The notes under the pieces: generated by a model
The model's database searches: none
Told to the model about the DNA's origin: nothing
Seen by the model: only the letters and a program-made list of their open reading frames with translations
Position numbers and translations under genes: made by a program
Shown: piece after piece, positions 61,490 to 64,000 of the stretch
How positions within the stretch are numbered: position 1 is the stretch's first letter
Layout of the letters: each line of letters begins with the position of its first letter
NCBI RefSeq assembly: GCF_900143565.1
Contig: NZ_FREX01000001.1
Coordinates: forward strand, 635,068-699,067
Reading direction: 5' to 3'
Source of the DNA: Pseudovibrio sp. Alg231-02
GTDB lineage: Bacteria; Pseudomonadota; Alphaproteobacteria; Rhizobiales; Stappiaceae
Length of the DNA: 64,000 bases

Positions 61490-62821
61490 TTAAAGTTTGC
61501 GCAGGCGTGGTTTGCCTGCTGGGCGGCGGTTGAGTTCTGTTATGGCCCAGACCAGTGCATCCAGCCGATCGGGAGATCTTCCGTTGCTCAGTCCACCAAC
61601 TCCAAAGTCGGAGAGCTCATCTTCCAACTCAGGAAAAACACCGCAGTGATGAACGCGCCCTTGCTCGTACAACAGGGCGACAGGCTCTGCTCTGCGGCGT
61701 TTGCTTTTGGTTGCGTGGACGGACTTTACCGGCACGCTGGCATCAACACTTTCAATGACCTCACGCACCATCTCGCCACCCTGATTGACCTCCGCCAATA
61801 AACAATCCGCCTCCAGCTCATGATAGAGTTTGATGGCTTGCTCAGCCCATGCAGCGGGGCGCAGGCCCTGGGCGGTTCTGTCTCGCAAGACATGCAGGTC
61901 ACCTGCCTCAGTGATACCTGCTGCGACGATGCCACAGGAATCTGCAGTCCTGCCTGATGTGGCTGGCGGGTCCACGGCAACAACAATGCGCTTCAGTTCG
62001 GGAGCATCCCGCACCCGGCCCATCTCGAACCATTTGCGGGCGAATAAAGCGTCTTCCCGGTCTTCAATCAGTTCGCCATCCAGCTCCTGCCTACCTAATC
62101 GCGTGCCACCGTACCGCTCTGCCATTTGCAGCAGAAACACCTCTGCCAGAAAGGCGGCATTCGCTTTCGTTCCGGCCTTGGTCATCACGGTGCCTTTGTC
62201 TTGCAGCAGCAGTTTTAACAGCGGCGTGGACTTGGGTGTTGTGGTCACCAGTTGTTGTGGTTGCACCCCAAGACGCAGACCAAACTGGAGCATGTCGAAG
62301 GTTTCTGTTGCGTTGCTCCACTTGCCTGCTTCATCACACCAGGCAGCGTCAAATTGAGGACCGCGCAGAGCCTCAGGATCTTCTGAAGAAAAGGCCCGAG
62401 CGACCGCGCCGTTCGCCCATTCCAATCGGCGCCGTGATGGGTTCCACAGAGGCTTGTGGCCTGCTGGGTGAACGGTGAGCAGACCGGAAATGCCCTCGAT
62501 CATCACCTCCCGCACATCCGCGTAGGTTTGGCCGACGAGCGCAATATTGCCAGCCGCCGGACCAGCCCATGCCTCCCCTGCAACCTTGCCTCTCACCCAT
62601 TCTGCCCCTGCTCTTGTTTTGCCTGCACCGCGTCCGCCCATGAGCAACCATGTGGTCCAACTGCCCTCAGGCGGGCGTTGATGGGCGTGTGCGAACACCT
62701 GCCAGTTATATTGAAGATAACTCAGTTCATGTGCATTCAAGGAGGCGACAAAGTCATGAAGTTTGCCCTGCGCCACACAAGCTTTCAATGCGCTGCGAAA
62801 GCTGTTGTCGCATCTGGTCAT
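61490..62821 (-). CDS. GTA g2: large terminase
   Basis: 443 residues from ATG 62821, with AGAGGTGAG upstream. ATPase domain: Walker A LLMGGRGAGKTRAG (about 60-73), Walker B WCDEAGKW, coupling motif VTTTPKST. Nuclease domain acids in VVAVDPPATSG, LLAEVNQGG and SPDRLDALVWAI. Packages DNA headful-style; in GTAs the packaged DNA is mostly random host DNA. Overlaps g1 by 68 bases. Confidence 0.95.
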   Translation of the reverse strand: MTRCDNSFRSALKACVAQGKLHDFVASLNAHELSYLQYNWQVFAHAHQRPPEGSWTTWLLMGGRGAGKTRAGAEWVRGKVAGEAWAGPAAGNIALVGQTYADVREVMIEGISGLLTVHPAGHKPLWNPSRRRLEWANGAVARAFSSEDPEALRGPQFDAAWCDEAGKWSNATETFDMLQFGLRLGVQPQQLVTTTPKSTPLLKLLLQDKGTVMTKAGTKANAAFLAEVFLLQMAERYGGTRLGRQELDGELIEDREDALFARKWFEMGRVRDAPELKRIVVAVDPPATSGRTADSCGIVAAGITEAGDLHVLRDRTAQGLRPAAWAEQAIKLYHELEADCLLAEVNQGGEMVREVIESVDASVPVKSVHATKSKRRRAEPVALLYEQGRVHHCGVFPELEDELSDFGVGGLSNGRSPDRLDALVWAITELNRRPAGKPRLRKL

Positions 62822-63263
62822 CACTCACCTCTTCTGTGTTGTCCTCACCGTGTGCTTGCTGCAGGTCGATCAACATATCTAGCGTCTTGGCGAGGCTGGT
62901 AATGGCTTTTGCTGTGGCATCCATCTCTCCTGCTGCTGATTGCGGATCGCCGCTTAGCTTTTTCAGTTTGGCTTCCAGTGCGCTGACTTGTTTTTCAAAG
63001 GCAGCATAAAGACGGGCAATCAGGCGCCTGCGTTCTTCTGGCTGAGAGCTTGCAAGCTCCTGCGCCAGCTCCCATTTGCGCAGCCATCCTTCCCGTTTGA
63101 TCTTGGTGGTGATGGTGCTGCTTGGCAGGCCTGTTTTGCGAGCGATATCAGCAATTGAGATAGCCTCTTCTTCCACCATGCGGCGGACAACCTGCCAGAC
63201 CTCTAATGGCACACGCAGTCGTGCTGCCTGCTCCTCCTGTTGGGGCTCTTGCTCCTCCGCCAT
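62754..63263 (-). CDS. GTA g1: small terminase-like DNA-binding protein
   Basis: 169 residues from ATG 63263, with GAGGAGGAACG upstream, a textbook ribosome site that excludes the frame to 63359. A helix-turn-helix lies around VRRMVEEEAISIADIARKTG, followed by a long helical region (ARLYAAFEKQVSALEAKLKKL) and ISIAD-type contacts. Equivalent in position to RcGTA g1, which is a small terminase subunit. First gene of the cluster. Confidence 0.85.
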   Translation of the reverse strand: MAEEQEPQQEEQAARLRVPLEVWQVVRRMVEEEAISIADIARKTGLPSSTITTKIKREGWLRKWELAQELASSQPEERRRLIARLYAAFEKQVSALEAKLKKLSGDPQSAAGEMDATAKAITSLAKTLDMLIDLQQAHGEDNTEEVSDDQMRQQLSQRIESLCGAGQTS

Positions 63264-63289
63264 CGTTCCTCCTCTCGCTAAAATTGATT

Positions 63290-63334
63290 GCGTATCGTTG
63301 TCCGAAAACCGGTGCCCACTTTTCGGCGATACGC
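63290..63334. repeat. Intergenic palindrome, constant-loop family (copy B), upstream of GTA g1
   Basis: GCGTATCG (63290-63297), a 4-base bulge and CCGAAAA (63302-63308) pair with TTTTCGG and CGATACGC (63320-63334) around the 11-base loop CCGGTGCCCAC. The core AAAACCGGTGCCCACTTTT (63305-63323) matches the core of the palindrome at 48265-48283, while the arms differ. It sits 27-71 bases upstream of the g1 ATG, so it would be in the leader if the promoter is further upstream. Confidence 0.8.
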
Positions 63335-63459
63335 TGTAGGCACAAAAAAAGCCGCCCATTGAAACAAGGAGCAGCTGGTCAATTCTCTAAAATGTAGTGC
63401 AGATAGAAAGAGTAAGACTGCCTCTGCAGGCACCGTCACACTTTCTCTAGCATGCCAAA

Positions 63460-63488
63460 ACCCTATCAAAACAGCGGTGCGCTGTCAA
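63460..63488 (-). promoter_or_regulatory. Candidate sigma70 promoter for the GTA cluster
   Basis: On the minus strand TTGACA (63483-63488), 17-base spacer, TAGGGT (63460-63465). The -35 is perfect and the -10 poor. It would give a leader of about 190 bases before g1. It is the best match in the gene-free stretch 63264-63720, which otherwise holds the copy B palindrome, the YcgN terminator and a small TGCCT/AGGCA dyad near 63419. Confidence 0.35.
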
Positions 63489-63606
63489 GATTATATTCCT
63501 AGAGTAAGTCGTCCAAAGAGGCATGGACACTTATCCCCGTTTCACGTTAGGATTGAAACTCGTTCAACTTTAAATAAAGAAAGCTGTAAGGCTTTGATGC
63601 GACATT

Positions 63607-63637
63607 CAAAAAAGCGCAGGCCCTGAGGCACTGCGCT
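63607..63637 (-). terminator. Rho-independent terminator of the YcgN-like gene
   Basis: On the minus strand AGCGCAG (63631-63637) pairs with CTGCGCT (63613-63619) across an 11-base loop and is followed by a run of six Ts. Lies 84 bases past the stop at 63721 and separates that gene from the GTA cluster. Confidence 0.75.
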
Positions 63638-63720
63638 GGCTTTACAATTGCTTTGAATTTTGACTTATACCCGCTTCTCACCTGTGGAGAAGTAATTGAA
63701 AATAAACATATTTTGCAGGA

Positions 63721-64000
63721 TCAGTCTTTGGTGTATTCCTCATCCGGCCAGTCGACGAGATAGTTTTCGAACTCTTCTGGCTCCATTCCATCTTCGCTGA
63801 TGGTTTTGTCTTGGACAGAGATTCCGGCGTCATGCACGCTTTGCGGATCTTTGGAAACAAGCGGATGCCACCAGTACAGATCCCTGCCCTCACGGATTAA
63901 ACGATACGCACATGTTGGCGGTAACCATTTCAAAGTTCTTACAGTTTCCGGCGAAAGCTGTACGCAATCGGGCACTGTGTCGAAGCGCTGTTCATAGTTT
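63721..64000 (-). CDS. YcgN/UPF0260 family cysteine-cluster protein, C-terminal part
   Basis: Partial: the frame enters from the window edge (NYEQRFDTVPDCVQLSPETV) and runs 92 codons to a stop at 63721. PDCVQLSPE, WLPPTCAYRL, WWHPLVSKDP and HDAGISV are the conserved C-terminal landmarks of the UPF0260/YcgN family, which carries a cysteine cluster thought to bind zinc or iron. Its N-terminal cysteines lie outside the window. A GTG at 63973-63975 gives an apparent internal start, but the conserved frame continues upstream of it. Function unknown. Confidence 0.88.
   Translation of the reverse strand, partial: NYEQRFDTVPDCVQLSPETVRTLKWLPPTCAYRLIREGRDLYWWHPLVSKDPQSVHDAGISVQDKTISEDGMEPEEFENYLVDWPDEEYTKD

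Noticed and set aside
48808-63263. Ordinary integrated prophage
   Set aside because: No integrase, repressor, replication or lysis genes and no attachment-site repeats were seen; gene order is that of RcGTA.
1-64000. tRNA, rRNA, CRISPR, insertion sequences
   Set aside because: No cloverleaf-like sequence, repeat-spacer pattern or transposase was seen in reading the window; small RNAs without hairpin terminators could have been missed.

Overview
The window reads as chromosome from an alphaproteobacterium of the Hyphomicrobiales (Rhizobiales). The evidence is the chain cycHJKL / degP / response regulator / sensor kinase / glnE, a FeuP/FeuQ-type two-component pair, and a complete Rhodobacter-type gene transfer agent (GTA) cluster. 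Base composition looks moderate (low-50s % G+C by eye), which together with the gene content would suit a marine Pseudovibrio/Stappiaceae-like organism; that placement is inference. Almost everything is on the minus strand. Only 9972-15624 and 25893-31097 run on the plus strand.

Layout. (1) 1-4083: 5' part of ilvD, two tandem paralogous FAD amine/amino-acid oxidases, and an SDR dehydrogenase of the 3-hydroxyacyl-CoA type. (2) 4195-9724: a minus-strand group of membrane class III nucleotide cyclase, metallo-beta-lactamase-fold hydrolase, stand-alone cyclic-nucleotide-binding domain, and an ABC-exporter-like protein. The exporter-like protein has a nucleotide-binding domain degenerate at nearly every catalytic motif and an insertion of about 340 residues that carries an internal repeat. 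(3) 9972-16192: divergent glycan cluster of MurG-like, GT4, GT4 and MurG-like glycosyltransferases plus a NodB-type deacetylase, with a convergent methyltransferase. (4) 16209-22347: a four-gene Opp/Dpp/Agp-type ABC importer. (5) 22488-25622: a second class III cyclase with an extracytoplasmic sensor, and a class III CoA-transferase.

(6) 25893-31097: pepN and a PAS-containing histidine kinase on the plus strand, converging on glnE at a two-way terminator. (7) 31172-43637: glnE, sensor kinase, response regulator, degP, an alpha/beta hydrolase and the cytochrome c maturation genes cycLKJH. (8) 43776-48670: an unrecognised 488-residue protein, a surface-antigen-like lipoprotein, feuQ, feuP and a small PepSY-like secreted protein. 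(9) 48808-63263: a GTA head-tail cluster with counterparts of all 17 RcGTA structural genes (g1, g2, g3, g3.5, g4-g10, g10.1, g11-g15) in canonical order and no integrase, replication or repressor genes. (10) 63721-64000: C-terminal part of a YcgN/UPF0260 protein.

The most unusual material is the cyclic-nucleotide/MBL/degenerate-ABC group next to the glycan cluster. It could be a signalling-controlled envelope glycan system, but this is inferred only from gene content and position. Next come a family of intergenic palindromes with a near-constant loop and changing stems at and near the GTA cluster, and a terminator-like hairpin inside a small ORF that exactly fills the g11-g12 gap. I saw no tRNA, rRNA, CRISPR array or insertion sequence.
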